Positions 16,483 to 25,128 of a stretch of 64,000 nt of DNA are shown here, piece by piece; the first letter of the stretch is position 1, and every line of letters starts with the position of its first letter. The notes below the pieces were generated by a model. It ran no database searches, had not been told where the DNA came from, and saw only the letters and a list, made by a program, of their open reading frames with translations. The translations under genes were made by a program, and so were the position numbers. Source of the DNA: JAFLCM01 sp046154665 (GTDB taxonomy: Bacteria; Planctomycetota; Phycisphaerae; Phycisphaerales; UBA1924); the NCBI GenBank assembly GCA_046154665.1, contig JBJXFG010000042.1, forward strand, positions 45,925-109,924. The letters are read 5' to 3'.

Positions 16483-18849
16483 CTATTTGGAATAGGTGAT
16501 CGTCGTGGTGCCGATCGTCCCGCTGAACGCAAACGGCGCTTGGTCGTAGTAATCGAGCGACACGGGCGAATCCAGGTCGGTCCCAATATCGAAGGTCGCA
16601 TTCGAGGTGAAGTGGAGAGACATGGCGGCGGGCACGCGTCCCTGCGCCACGACGTTGCCGTTGACCTTCAGAGTGACATCCATCGGTCCGCCGATCTTGG
16701 CGGCGAGCTTGGATTCGACTTCGACCTTCACCTTCCCAGTCGGCAGTTTGTCACTTGACTTGAGCTTGGTGCGCTGGACTTCGAACAGGTTGAACTCGTA
16801 GCACAGGAAGCCGTCCTTGACGTAGCAGGTCAGACCGCCGGAAAAACCCGCCAGCGCGTAGAGGACACCGTTCGCGTTCGCGGGCACATCCACATCCATG
16901 CTCACGACACTGCTCACTTTGCCCAGCTTGGGCGCGGCGGACTCCGGCATTCGCGTGAGCGGGGCATCAAACGTCCATTCCGTGAGGGACGAAGCGGGCG
17001 CATCTTCGGGATGGAACATCGCGGTAGACCACAACCCACCGCCGATCGGCAGGTTCTTGTTCTTGGTGGATTCGAGCAGGAAGAGGAGCTTCATCTCCTC
17101 GAGTTTCTTTGGATTCGCCACGGCGAGGTCGTTCGCCTGACTCCAGTCTTCGTCGATGTTGTAGAGCTCCCACTTGTCGGTCAGCGGGGACCATTCCTTG
17201 GCGCCCTTGGGGATGCCGCCCACCCAGGGTTCACGCGGCCCGGGGGCGCTCGCGAACCAGCCGTCGTGATAGATCCCGCGACTGGCCATGATGTCGAAGA
17301 ACTGGGTCTTCCGCGTCCCCGGCGCCTTGGCATCGCCAAAGGTGTACACCATACTGACGCCGTCGAACGAATCCTGCTCGAAACCGTTTACCACCTTGGG
17401 CGGGGTGATCTTCGTTAGTTCGTAGATCGTCGGAACGATGTCGATCACGTGGTGGAACTGCGGCCGCGCTGTCGGATCCGCCTTGATCTTCTTTGGCCAT
17501 GAGACGGCCATCGGCTGGCGGACGCCGCCGAAGTACGAGCCCATGAGCTTGGTGCCCTGATAGGGCGTGCTGCCCGCCCACGCCCAGCCGGCGTGATACA
17601 TGTTGTCGGTCTTGGGTCCGCCGAGCGCGTCAAGGCCGCCGAGTTCCTTGAGTGCTTCAAGGTGCTGCGAGATCTTGGTGGGGATGCCGTTCTGCGCGAG
17701 CTGCTCGCTGATGGTGCCATAGAGCCCCTCGGAGGAAGACCCGTTGTCGCCCCAGATGTAGAAGATGAGCGTGTTGTCCAGCTTGCCCTGCTTCTCGATC
17801 TCGTCGATGATCCGGCCGGCGTTGTAGTCGGCGTGCTCGGTGAACCCGGCGAAGACCTCCATGAGCCGGCGCTGGAAGGGCTTTTCGTCCTCGGGGATCG
17901 AATCCCAGGAGGCCATGGAGGCCGGGCGCGGGGTGAGCCGGGCGTTGGCGGGAATCCAACCCTTGGCCTTGGAGTTTGCAAAGACCCGCTCGCGGTACTT
18001 GTCCCAACCGTCGTCGAACTTGCCCTTGTACTTGTCAGACCATTCCTTCATGACCTGATGCGGACCGTGCGACGCGCCCGGTGCCCAGTACATGAAGAAC
18101 GGCTTGTCCGGCGCGTAGGCCTTCTGCTCGCGGAGCCAGGTTATAGCGTCCGACGCGATATCGTCGGTGAGGTGATAGCCCTTCGGCAGATGCTCGGTGA
18201 CCGGGGAAATGTTGCGCGTCAGCGTCGGCTCATACTGCGAAGCCTCACCGGCGAGGAAGCCGTAGAAATACTCGAAGCCGTAGCCGATCGGCCAATACTC
18301 GAAAGGCCCCTTGCTCGTGATCTGCTCCTCCGGCGTGTTGTGCCACTTGCCCCACACGCCCGTGTTGTAGCCATAATTCTTGAGCACCTCCGCAACCGTC
18401 GCAGAAGTCTTCGGAATGACGCCGCTGAATCCGTCGAAGTCGTTCGCAATAGCGGCGATCTGGCCGTTACCGACCCGGGTGTGGTTCCTCCCGGTGAGCA
18501 GGGCAGCGCGTGTGGGCGAGCACATGGCCGTGGAATGAAAGCGGTTGAAGGAGATACCCATACTCGCCACGCGGCTGAGCGTCGGCGTATTGATCTCGCC
18601 GCCATAGGTCGATGGCGTGGCTGGCCCGACATCGTCCATGAGGATGATCAGGATGTTCGGCGCGCCCTCTGCCAGCCGCCGGGGTTCGACTCGCTTCTTG
18701 TACGTGGAGTCCTGAATCGTCAGCCCTGGCGTCGAGGCCGACGGCGTGGGTGGAAACGGCAGGATCTCCTGCGCCTTCACTGTGGATGCGAGGATCCCAG
18801 ACACCAGCAGGCTCAGCATAATCAGGATCGCGGTCAGGTTCAGTTTCAT
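16483..18849 (-). CDS. exported arylsulfatase (type I, S1 family), copy 2
   Basis: A 788-residue paralogue of 13158-15521 with the same plan: signal peptide MKLNLTAILIMLSLLVSGIL, shared LPFPPTPSAST leader, metal Asp72-Asp73 in LMDDVG, and CSPTRAALLTGR with the FGly Cys at 110. The two copies align over their whole length, including the C-terminal extension, so they arose by duplication and probably act on related sulfated substrates. It is the first gene of the operon and is divergent from the OprB-like porin gene across 224 bp. Confidence 0.93.
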   Translation of the reverse strand: MKLNLTAILIMLSLLVSGILASTVKAQEILPFPPTPSASTPGLTIQDSTYKKRVEPRRLAEGAPNILIILMDDVGPATPSTYGGEINTPTLSRVASMGISFNRFHSTAMCSPTRAALLTGRNHTRVGNGQIAAIANDFDGFSGVIPKTSATVAEVLKNYGYNTGVWGKWHNTPEEQITSKGPFEYWPIGYGFEYFYGFLAGEASQYEPTLTRNISPVTEHLPKGYHLTDDIASDAITWLREQKAYAPDKPFFMYWAPGASHGPHQVMKEWSDKYKGKFDDGWDKYRERVFANSKAKGWIPANARLTPRPASMASWDSIPEDEKPFQRRLMEVFAGFTEHADYNAGRIIDEIEKQGKLDNTLIFYIWGDNGSSSEGLYGTISEQLAQNGIPTKISQHLEALKELGGLDALGGPKTDNMYHAGWAWAGSTPYQGTKLMGSYFGGVRQPMAVSWPKKIKADPTARPQFHHVIDIVPTIYELTKITPPKVVNGFEQDSFDGVSMVYTFGDAKAPGTRKTQFFDIMASRGIYHDGWFASAPGPREPWVGGIPKGAKEWSPLTDKWELYNIDEDWSQANDLAVANPKKLEEMKLLFLLESTKNKNLPIGGGLWSTAMFHPEDAPASSLTEWTFDAPLTRMPESAAPKLGKVSSVVSMDVDVPANANGVLYALAGFSGGLTCYVKDGFLCYEFNLFEVQRTKLKSSDKLPTGKVKVEVESKLAAKIGGPMDVTLKVNGNVVAQGRVPAAMSLHFTSNATFDIGTDLDSPVSLDYYDQAPFAFSGTIGTTTITYSK

Positions 18850-19073
18850 CGCGAGTGTTTCCTTTGGGCTTCGAGGCTCGGCTAGGAATCATCCGGTTTG
18901 TCTGCGAATATCGCTTGTCGGCGGGGGAGGTCACCTGTGACAGGCTGGCTCACGCCGCTGACCACGCGCCCAAGCGTGCCCGGTGGTGCGGGTGAGCAGA
19001 GATCCACCGACTTCAAAGAGGACTAGCATAGCCGCCTTTCGGTTCAGGGCACCCATGCGTTAAGGAGCTTTCG

Positions 19074-20468
19074 ATGCGTCAACTGGTCGCTGCCATCATC
19101 GTTGCCGCAACTGGCGGGGCTGCGTTGGGTCAACCCCAGTCACAGCCGGAACAACCGGCGGCTTCGGCACCCAGTCCCGACGGCAAGCCGCAGGAATCGG
19201 CAGCCCCACAGAACCAGGATACTGCGAAGAAAGGGCTATTGCCCATTCCCGATTATGCCGGTGAGTTCTGGGAGCGGCGATACCTGACCGGCGACTGGGG
19301 CGGAGCGCGAACGGATCTGGCGCAGCGAGGCATCACGCTGGACCTGACGTTCACGCAGGTGGCGCAGAGCATCGTGAGCGGCGGACAGGACACCGGCGCC
19401 CGCTATGGTGGGAAGCTCGACACCGTATTGAACTTCGACCTGGATCGGATGGGAGCACTTCCTGGTGCCCTCGTCACGGTGCACATTGAATCGCGGTACG
19501 GCCGGTCAGTCAACGGAGCCGCTGGAACGCTCCTGCCGGTCAATGATGTCCTCTACTTCCCGCTGACCAGCGACATAGATGAGGACATTCTCGCGACGAT
19601 CACGGAGCTGCGGTACACGCAGTTCCTCTCCAAGGAAGTCGGGTTCTTCATCGGCAAGTTCACCGTTCTGGGCGGCGATGCCAACGAGTTCGCTGGGGGG
19701 GATGGCGACTCGCAGTTCATGAGCCACACATTTACGAGCGCGTCGGTCACAGCGCTGACCAACCCCTACAGCACGCTCGGCGGGGGCGTGCTGTACATGC
19801 CCGATTCCAACCTGACGATTTCCAGCACGGTCTACGCGTCCGGGGATTCATCCACAAGCGCCGGGTTCGATACGCTCGATGATGGCTTGCTTTGGTCGAC
19901 GTCGGTCAAAGCCCAGTATCGATTGGGTGGTCTGCCCGGCGGCATGATGGCAACTGCCCAGTACGCATTCGACAACAACTTCGTGGACTTCAACGGGCAG
20001 TTCGTCGGACCCAGCGGCGTGTCCCTTCCGCTCAAGGGCGACTCGTGGAACGTCTTCTGGAACGGATGGCAGTACCTCTATGTCAAAGACGCGGCCGAGA
20101 AGCCGATCAACATCACCGACGGACGGCCCGACTTGCGAGGCATCGGGCTCTTCGCGCGTGCGGGGACAGCGGACCGCGACACGAACCCCGTGGAGTGGGT
20201 CGTCAGCGGCGGAATCGGCGGCCGCGGGATGATTCCAGGACGCGATCTCGACACTTTCGGGATCGGCTACGGCTACTCGCGAATCCGCCAGACGCCGTTC
20301 GTCACCACTCGATTCCTCGACAGTGAAAGCAGCCGGTTCGAGGCGTTCTACAACGTCGCCGTCACCCCCGTGGCGGATCTCACATTCGACGTGCAGTACG
20401 CGGACTCCGTCGTAAGGGGGGACGATCCGGCATTCATCCTGGGCTTGCGACTGCGCGTCAGGTTCTGA
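19074..20468 (+). CDS. OprB-family carbohydrate porin
   Basis: A 464-residue outer-membrane porin. A signal peptide (MRQLVAAIIVAATGGAALG) and a Gln/Pro-rich spacer are followed by the OprB hallmark YLTGDWGGARTDLAQRGI. The C-terminus is LRLRVRF with terminal Phe. AAGGAG lies just before the ATG. OprB porins admit sugars. Here the gene is divergent from the sulfatase operon and followed by FGE, so it likely imports products of sulfated glycan breakdown. Confidence 0.9.
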   Translation: MRQLVAAIIVAATGGAALGQPQSQPEQPAASAPSPDGKPQESAAPQNQDTAKKGLLPIPDYAGEFWERRYLTGDWGGARTDLAQRGITLDLTFTQVAQSIVSGGQDTGARYGGKLDTVLNFDLDRMGALPGALVTVHIESRYGRSVNGAAGTLLPVNDVLYFPLTSDIDEDILATITELRYTQFLSKEVGFFIGKFTVLGGDANEFAGGDGDSQFMSHTFTSASVTALTNPYSTLGGGVLYMPDSNLTISSTVYASGDSSTSAGFDTLDDGLLWSTSVKAQYRLGGLPGGMMATAQYAFDNNFVDFNGQFVGPSGVSLPLKGDSWNVFWNGWQYLYVKDAAEKPINITDGRPDLRGIGLFARAGTADRDTNPVEWVVSGGIGGRGMIPGRDLDTFGIGYGYSRIRQTPFVTTRFLDSESSRFEAFYNVAVTPVADLTFDVQYADSVVRGDDPAFILGLRLRVRF

Positions 20469-20623
20469 TCAGACCGCCCGATCCGACCCGCCTACTACGA
20501 TCAGTCAGGATCATCTGGACGATAAATTCGCGCTCTGGAAGGTTCAAGTGCCCGAGGAGTGACCGGAGCATCACCCGGAGAGAGTAATTGAGAAGTGCGG
20601 TCACATCGGCGGAGCACATACAC

Positions 20624-21847
20624 ATGAGCCTTTCTTTATTCTTCTTGGTCGCGCCCTTGGTGGGGCTATCGGTGTGCGGGACACCGCGTGACGCGGCTGC
20701 GCAGACCATGCCCGCGTCCGAACCCGCCTCCCCTCCGGCATGCTGTGTGAAAACCGGCCGCGCCGGCGCGATCGCCAGCGCGAGCACGGCCCGCAACGGG
20801 CCAGCGGGCATGATCTGGATCAACAGCGGTGAGTTCCAGATGGGCAGCACCGACCCGCTCGCCCGGCCCGACGAGTCCCCCGTGCATCGCGTGCGCGTCG
20901 ATGGATTCTGGATCGACGCCACCGAGGTCACCAACGACCAGTTCGCGGAGTTCGTCAAGGCGACTCAGTACAAAACCGTCGCCGAGCGGGCGGTGAACTG
21001 GGAGGAACTCAAGAAGCAGGTCCCGCCGGGCACGCCCAAGCCCGACGAGAAGCTGCTGCTCCCCGGCTCGCTCGTGTTCACGCCCCCTGACCACCCCGTG
21101 GACTTGGCGGCCTACGAACAGTGGTGGACGTGGACGACGGGCGCAAACTGGCGACACCCCGAGGGCCCCGCCAGCACGATTGAAGGCAAGAGTGCTTACC
21201 CCGTGGTCCAAATCGCGTTCGAGGACGCGCTGGCGTATTGCAAGTGGGCGGGCAAGTCCCTGCCCACCGAGGCCCAGTGGGAGTTCGCGGCCCGTGGGGG
21301 GCTGGATGGCAAGGTCAATGTCTGGGGCGATAAGCCCGTCGATGGAACGCGTTGCAACATCTGGCAAGGCCATTTCCCCGACAAGAACACCGCAGCCGAA
21401 CCTGGCGGCGATGGCTTCACACGGGCCTCCCCGGTCAAGAGCTTCCCTCCCAACGGCTACTGCCTCTACGACATGGCGGGGAACGTCTGGGAATGGTGCA
21501 ACGACCTGTACCGCCCAGACACCTATGAGACGCAAGTGCTCGAACTCGACCGCGCCGGCAAGAATGGAGCCGATCGCGTCATCGTCAATCCAACCGGCCC
21601 GACCACAAGCTTCGACCCGCGCAACCCACACTCGCCCGAAAGCCGCGTCCATCGCGGCGGCTCGTTCCTCTGCAACGATTCGTACTGCGCGAGCTATCGC
21701 CCCAGCGCTCGGATGGCCTGCCCGCCCGATACGGGTCTGCAGCACCTGGGATTCCGTCCTGTGATGACCCAGGAAGCGTGGGAGAAGAAACGCAAGGCGG
21801 CCGACCACGCTGTGCCTGTCGCGCCTTCCGAGTCGACCGGAAAGTGA
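20624..21847 (+). CDS. exported formylglycine-generating enzyme (sulfatase activator)
   Basis: A 407-residue FGE-sulfatase domain protein with an N-terminal signal peptide (MSLSLFFLVAPLVGLSV). The core is seen in MIWINSGEFQMGSTDPLARP, LPTEAQWEFAARGGLDG and MAGNVWEWCNDLY. The motif RGGSFLCNDSYCASYRPSAR carries Cys350 and Cys355, five residues apart like the copper-binding Cys pair of aerobic FGE. It converts the Cys of CxPxR in sulfatases to formylglycine. Next to two CSPTR sulfatases, the target is evident, and modification probably happens after export. GGAG precedes the ATG. Confidence 0.93.
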   Translation: MSLSLFFLVAPLVGLSVCGTPRDAAAQTMPASEPASPPACCVKTGRAGAIASASTARNGPAGMIWINSGEFQMGSTDPLARPDESPVHRVRVDGFWIDATEVTNDQFAEFVKATQYKTVAERAVNWEELKKQVPPGTPKPDEKLLLPGSLVFTPPDHPVDLAAYEQWWTWTTGANWRHPEGPASTIEGKSAYPVVQIAFEDALAYCKWAGKSLPTEAQWEFAARGGLDGKVNVWGDKPVDGTRCNIWQGHFPDKNTAAEPGGDGFTRASPVKSFPPNGYCLYDMAGNVWEWCNDLYRPDTYETQVLELDRAGKNGADRVIVNPTGPTTSFDPRNPHSPESRVHRGGSFLCNDSYCASYRPSARMACPPDTGLQHLGFRPVMTQEAWEKKRKAADHAVPVAPSESTGK

Positions 21848-21946
21848 TTCGTTGCGCTCTGGGACAAGGCGAACCGCAACACCCACACCAGAGAGATCAA
21901 GCGGGCCGAGTTGCAGTTGGCCAGGCTCGCCGAGAGAACGAAGTAG
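21848..21946 (+). pseudogene. C-terminal scrap of an unknown gene
   Basis: Directly after the FGE stop codon the same frame continues for 32 codons, reading a hydrophilic helical tail (THTREIKRAELQLARLAERT) before TAG at 21944. It has no start codon of its own and looks like the remnant of a displaced gene end. No family was recognised. The alternative is chance. Confidence 0.3.
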
Positions 21947-22074
21947 CTCGGGCGGGCCGCGATTGATCTGGCTGTGGGCTTGCCACCTGACCGCGATCTC
22001 ACGGTTTCACGCTCAGCAAAAACCGCGTTTCTGGCGTCCAAACGCGGATTCCCTCCACAAAAAGTTCAAACCGT

Positions 22075-22094
22075 GTCCTGTCACCCCGACTTTG
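22075..22094. repeat. 20-bp direct repeat, right copy
   Basis: GTCCTGTCACCCCGACTTTG, identical to 12821-12840. Its last 12 bases before the final G (CACCCCGACTTT) also occur at the 3' end of tRNA-Pro (3273-3284). It is followed at once by a truncated GIY-YIG frame. Confidence 0.8.
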
Positions 22095-22148
22095 CCGTAC
22101 TTCGTGTACGTCCTGAAATGCCGGGCGACCGATCGACGGTATGTGATT
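22092..22148 (+). pseudogene. truncated GIY-YIG endonuclease N-terminus
   Basis: From the TTG at 22092 the frame reads LPYFVYVLKCRATDRRYV, the opening strand and YVL motif of a small GIY-YIG nuclease. The second half of the motif (Y-x-G-S-T) is replaced by unrelated sequence where the oppositely oriented diguanylate cyclase gene begins. Only about 19 codons survive. Confidence 0.5.
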
Positions 22149-23153
22149 TCACGCCTCATCGGCGTGCCGGCCGTCGGCGCCCCAGATCATGATTTGGCCT
22201 TTGCCGGCGCGCTTGCTCCAAAGCAAGGCAGAGTCTGCCTGGGCGATGAGGTCGTCGCCGTCGATCGGGCCGCTGGTGCGGAGGCATGAGACGCCCACCG
22301 ACATGCCGCAGGAGGTTTCGGCGGCGAGGCCCGGCGCGATGGCCGCGACGGCGAGTTCGAAGCGCTCGGCCAGTCGCCGCGCGGTCTGGCTCGCCAGCGA
22401 TGCCGGGGTTTGCGGCATCAGCACCACGAACTCGTCGCCGCCGTAGCGCACGGCGATGTCCGAGGTGCGCAGCCCTGAACTGATGAGCCGTGCCGCGGCG
22501 CACAGCAGCTCGTCGCCCCGCGCGTGCCCCAGCCGATCGTTCACTTCCTTGAAGTGATCGAGGTCAATCATCAGGCAGGCGAGGTCTTTGCCGTAGCGCA
22601 CGGCCTCGGCGAACAACTGCGGCAAGCGCTGGCTCAACTGGCGTCGATTGGCCAGGCCCGTGAGCGGGTCGGACCACGCCATGGCTTCGAGGCGCGTGAG
22701 TTCCTGCTCCAAGCGATCGCTGCGGGCCTTGAGCTGGGCCGCGGTGGTGCGAAGGTCGAGCGTCGTGCGGCGTTGGGCGCGGCGCTGCTCCAGCTGCGCC
22801 AGCGCCTTGTCGAGCCACGCAGCGGCATGGTGCAACAGCAGCGATTCCGGCACCGCGTCCGCCGCGCCGTTGCGCACCGCTTCGGCCATCACGTCTTCGT
22901 CGCCCTCGGCGGCGACGACGACGACCAGCGCATCGGGGTCGGATGACGCCGCCCCGCCCGGGCCTTTTCGGCGCACATGCTCGATCGACCGCAGCACGAT
23001 GTCTGCGTCGCCGCTGAGCGGGTCGGTGTCGTCGCCCGAGATAATCCGCACGGCGGGGGAGTCATCGGCGGCGAGTTCGAGCGCGCGGACCACCGCGGGG
23101 GAGCACCCCCACGCCGCCACCACGCTCGCTTCGTTGGACCGCAGACTCAGCAC
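22149..23153 (-). CDS. diguanylate cyclase (GGDEF) with degenerate receiver-like N-terminus
   Basis: A 334-residue protein. Residues 1-115 look like a receiver fold without a clear phosphoacceptor context. A coiled coil follows at about 118-158 and then a GGDEF domain at 160-330. The active-site loop RYGGDEF is intact, and an RTSD inhibitory site lies five residues before it, so product inhibition by c-di-GMP is expected. It makes c-di-GMP from GTP. A CACCCAT tandem array lies immediately upstream of the start codon. Confidence 0.9.
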   Translation of the reverse strand: MLSLRSNEASVVAAWGCSPAVVRALELAADDSPAVRIISGDDTDPLSGDADIVLRSIEHVRRKGPGGAASSDPDALVVVVAAEGDEDVMAEAVRNGAADAVPESLLLHHAAAWLDKALAQLEQRRAQRRTTLDLRTTAAQLKARSDRLEQELTRLEAMAWSDPLTGLANRRQLSQRLPQLFAEAVRYGKDLACLMIDLDHFKEVNDRLGHARGDELLCAAARLISSGLRTSDIAVRYGGDEFVVLMPQTPASLASQTARRLAERFELAVAAIAPGLAAETSCGMSVGVSCLRTSGPIDGDDLIAQADSALLWSKRAGKGQIMIWGADGRHADEA

Positions 23154-23161
23154 GGCATCAC

Positions 23162-23213
23162 CTCAACACGACGACTCACCCACTCACCCATCACCCATTC
23201 ACCCATCCCCCCG
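23162..23213. repeat. CACCCAT-type 7-8 bp tandem array
   Basis: Irregular repeats of CACCCAT/CACCCAC units directly upstream of the diguanylate cyclase start codon. It belongs to the class of short tandem arrays found near many genes in the window. Confidence 0.6.
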
Positions 23214-23348
23214 TCCGCCGGTTGGCGAGCGGGGCCCGAGAACAGATTCGTATGTCATCGACCGCCGGGCCAACAAACCGAGGCCGAGGTGATGGTTTTT
23301 TTCAGCCCGGACCGGTCCACCCGTCCCAGAACGCCAAGTCCAATCCGG

Positions 23349-23404
23349 TGGGGCAGGCTTCCAGCCGGCCTCGCGCCGAAGAGGCAGGCTGGACGCCCGC
23401 CCCA
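23349..23404. repeat. palindromic repeat type B (diverged copy)
   Basis: Left arm TGGGGCAGGCTTCCAGCC at 23349 and right arm GGCAGGCTGGACGCCCGC ending GCCCCA at 23404 form an imperfect inverted repeat. It is the same family as the perfect copy inside the GH31 gene (55866-55922). It lies upstream of the agmatinase gene. Confidence 0.8.
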
Positions 23405-23467
23405 CCGGCGAGCATGGGTCCTTGGGCGAACGTCCGAGAAGTGGAGCCCGTCGCGTACCATGCCCGC

Positions 23468-24634
23468 ATGGCGACTTCGCAGCATCCACCGACCGGTCCT
23501 GTGGCCTTTGACCCCGACGCCGCCGCTCAGCCGGGTTCGGGCATCTTTGGGCTGCCTTTCACTTTTGAGCAGGCCGCGTGCGTGCTCGTGCCGGCACCGT
23601 TCGACGCGACCACGTCGTACGGCGGCGGTGCGTCTTCGGGCCCCGAAGCGATCCTCGCGGCGTCGGCCCAGGTCGACCTGTTCGATGTTCAGTTCGGTCG
23701 CATTTATGAGTTCGGCCTGCACATGCAGGACATCGACGAATCGATGCTCGAGAAGAGCCGCGAGGCCCGCGCCCTGGCCGAGCCGATCATCGCCAAGGGC
23801 GGTGCCGACCCTGACGACGCCGGCGACGCCGACATCGTGCGCCGTGTCAACGAAGCCAGCGAATGGATGAACGGCGTGGTCTACGACCGCGTCAAGCGTC
23901 TGCTCGAAGCCGGGCGCGTGCCCGGGCTCATCGGCGGCGATCACTCGACCCCCTTCGGCGCGATCAAGGCGTGCGCCGAGCGTGCCGCGACTAGCGGCGA
24001 GCCGCTTGGCATCCTGCACGTCGACGCCCACATGGACCTTCGCGATTCATTCGAGGGGTTCACCTGGTCGCACGCGTCGATCATGTTCAACGTGCTGCGC
24101 AGGCTGCCGCAGGTGCGCAGGCTGGTGCAGGTGGGCATCCGCGACTTCGGCGAGGGTGAACTGAAAGTGGCGACCGAGCCCGCGCCCACGCCGAGCAGCC
24201 CGATGAATCCGAATGACTCGTGGATGACCGACGCGCCGGTCGCCGGCGCGGCCCACACGCGCGTGATCACGCACTTCGACCTTGACCTGTTCAAGCGGCA
24301 ATCCCGCGGCGAAGCGTGGGAGGCGACGTGCCACCAGATCGTCAGCGCGCTGCCAAGACTGGTGTATGTGTCGTTCGATATTGATGGTCTCGACCCGGCG
24401 CTGTGCCCGCACACGGGGACGCCGGTGCCGGGCGGGTTGAGCTTCGCGCAGGCGTCGGTGCTGCTGGAGACGCTGGCGCGCTCGGGCCGGCGCGTGGTCG
24501 GGTTTGACTTGAACGAGGTGTGCCCCGGCCCGGATGTGGGGGGGGCAGGGCCAGACGAGTGGGACGCGAACGTCGGGGCGCGGATTCTCTACAAGCTGTG
24601 CGGGTGCGCGTACCGCAGCGTGCGGGGGTGGTGA
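23468..24634 (+). CDS. agmatinase/arginase family ureohydrolase
   Basis: A 388-residue protein with the three metal-binding motifs of the ureohydrolase fold: GGDHS (156-160), DAHMD (186-190) and SFDIDGLDP (302-310). These hold the binuclear manganese site that hydrolyses a guanidino group, releasing urea. Agmatinase is the commonest activity among bacterial relatives, but guanidinobutyrase or related activity is possible. An insert at about 232-262 (Pro-rich) is longer than in typical SpeB. Its stop codon overlaps the start of the small downstream gene by one base, so the two are coupled. Confidence 0.9.
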   Translation: MATSQHPPTGPVAFDPDAAAQPGSGIFGLPFTFEQAACVLVPAPFDATTSYGGGASSGPEAILAASAQVDLFDVQFGRIYEFGLHMQDIDESMLEKSREARALAEPIIAKGGADPDDAGDADIVRRVNEASEWMNGVVYDRVKRLLEAGRVPGLIGGDHSTPFGAIKACAERAATSGEPLGILHVDAHMDLRDSFEGFTWSHASIMFNVLRRLPQVRRLVQVGIRDFGEGELKVATEPAPTPSSPMNPNDSWMTDAPVAGAAHTRVITHFDLDLFKRQSRGEAWEATCHQIVSALPRLVYVSFDIDGLDPALCPHTGTPVPGGLSFAQASVLLETLARSGRRVVGFDLNEVCPGPDVGGAGPDEWDANVGARILYKLCGCAYRSVRGW

Positions 24635-24903
24635 TGAGTGTCGCGCCGAGGCTGCCGATGATCGGCACATTCGAAGGCACGGTCGTCGGCGTCGCGCCCG
24701 CGTCGATCCACGGCGACGTGTACTACGACCTGTTGCTGTGGCCGGCGGGGTCGCCGACCCCCGACGATGAGGCGGCGATCCGAGCAGGCGCGGTGCACGC
24801 GCGGGTGCCGAGTCACTTGTGCAAGGGCGTCTCGCCGCGCGCCGGGCAGCGGCTGAGGCTGACGATGTTGCTTGGGCAGGTGAGCGGGGTCGAAGTCGCC
24901 TAA
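24634..24903 (+). CDS. small hypothetical protein coupled to the agmatinase gene
   Basis: An 89-residue protein starting in the TGATG overlap with the preceding gene. The sequence (GTFEGTVVGVAPASIHGDVY ... LRLTMLLGQVSGVEVA) is beta-rich and might form a small OB-like barrel; I do not recognise the family. The overlap indicates co-translation and perhaps a shared role in guanidine or polyamine metabolism. Confidence 0.7.
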   Translation: MSVAPRLPMIGTFEGTVVGVAPASIHGDVYYDLLLWPAGSPTPDDEAAIRAGAVHARVPSHLCKGVSPRAGQRLRLTMLLGQVSGVEVA

Positions 24904-24987
24904 AGCGGGTCTCGCTTCAGGCGTCGTGGCTCGGAGCTGCTCGCGCGGCCGATCGGTCCCAGCTTCGTGGAAATCGTCACTTTTGGA

Positions 24988-25007
24988 CCGACGGCTTGCG
25001 CCGTCGG
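24988..25007. terminator. hairpin between convergent genes
   Basis: CCGACGGC-TTGC-GCCGTCGG is a perfect 8-bp stem. It lies between the end of the small gene at 24903 and the end of obg at 25129, where a bidirectional terminator is expected. No U-tract follows. A similar sequence occurs at 49533-49578. Confidence 0.45.
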
Positions 25008-25128
25008 CTCGGACCTACGACACGCTCCACTTGAAGGAAGGCCGCGCTCGAAAGGCGCCGTCGTTGCTCGCGCGGTTTTCCTCTGCTCAGTCCGGCGTGA
25101 AACCCCGAACCCCGATCAGGCCGCTCCC

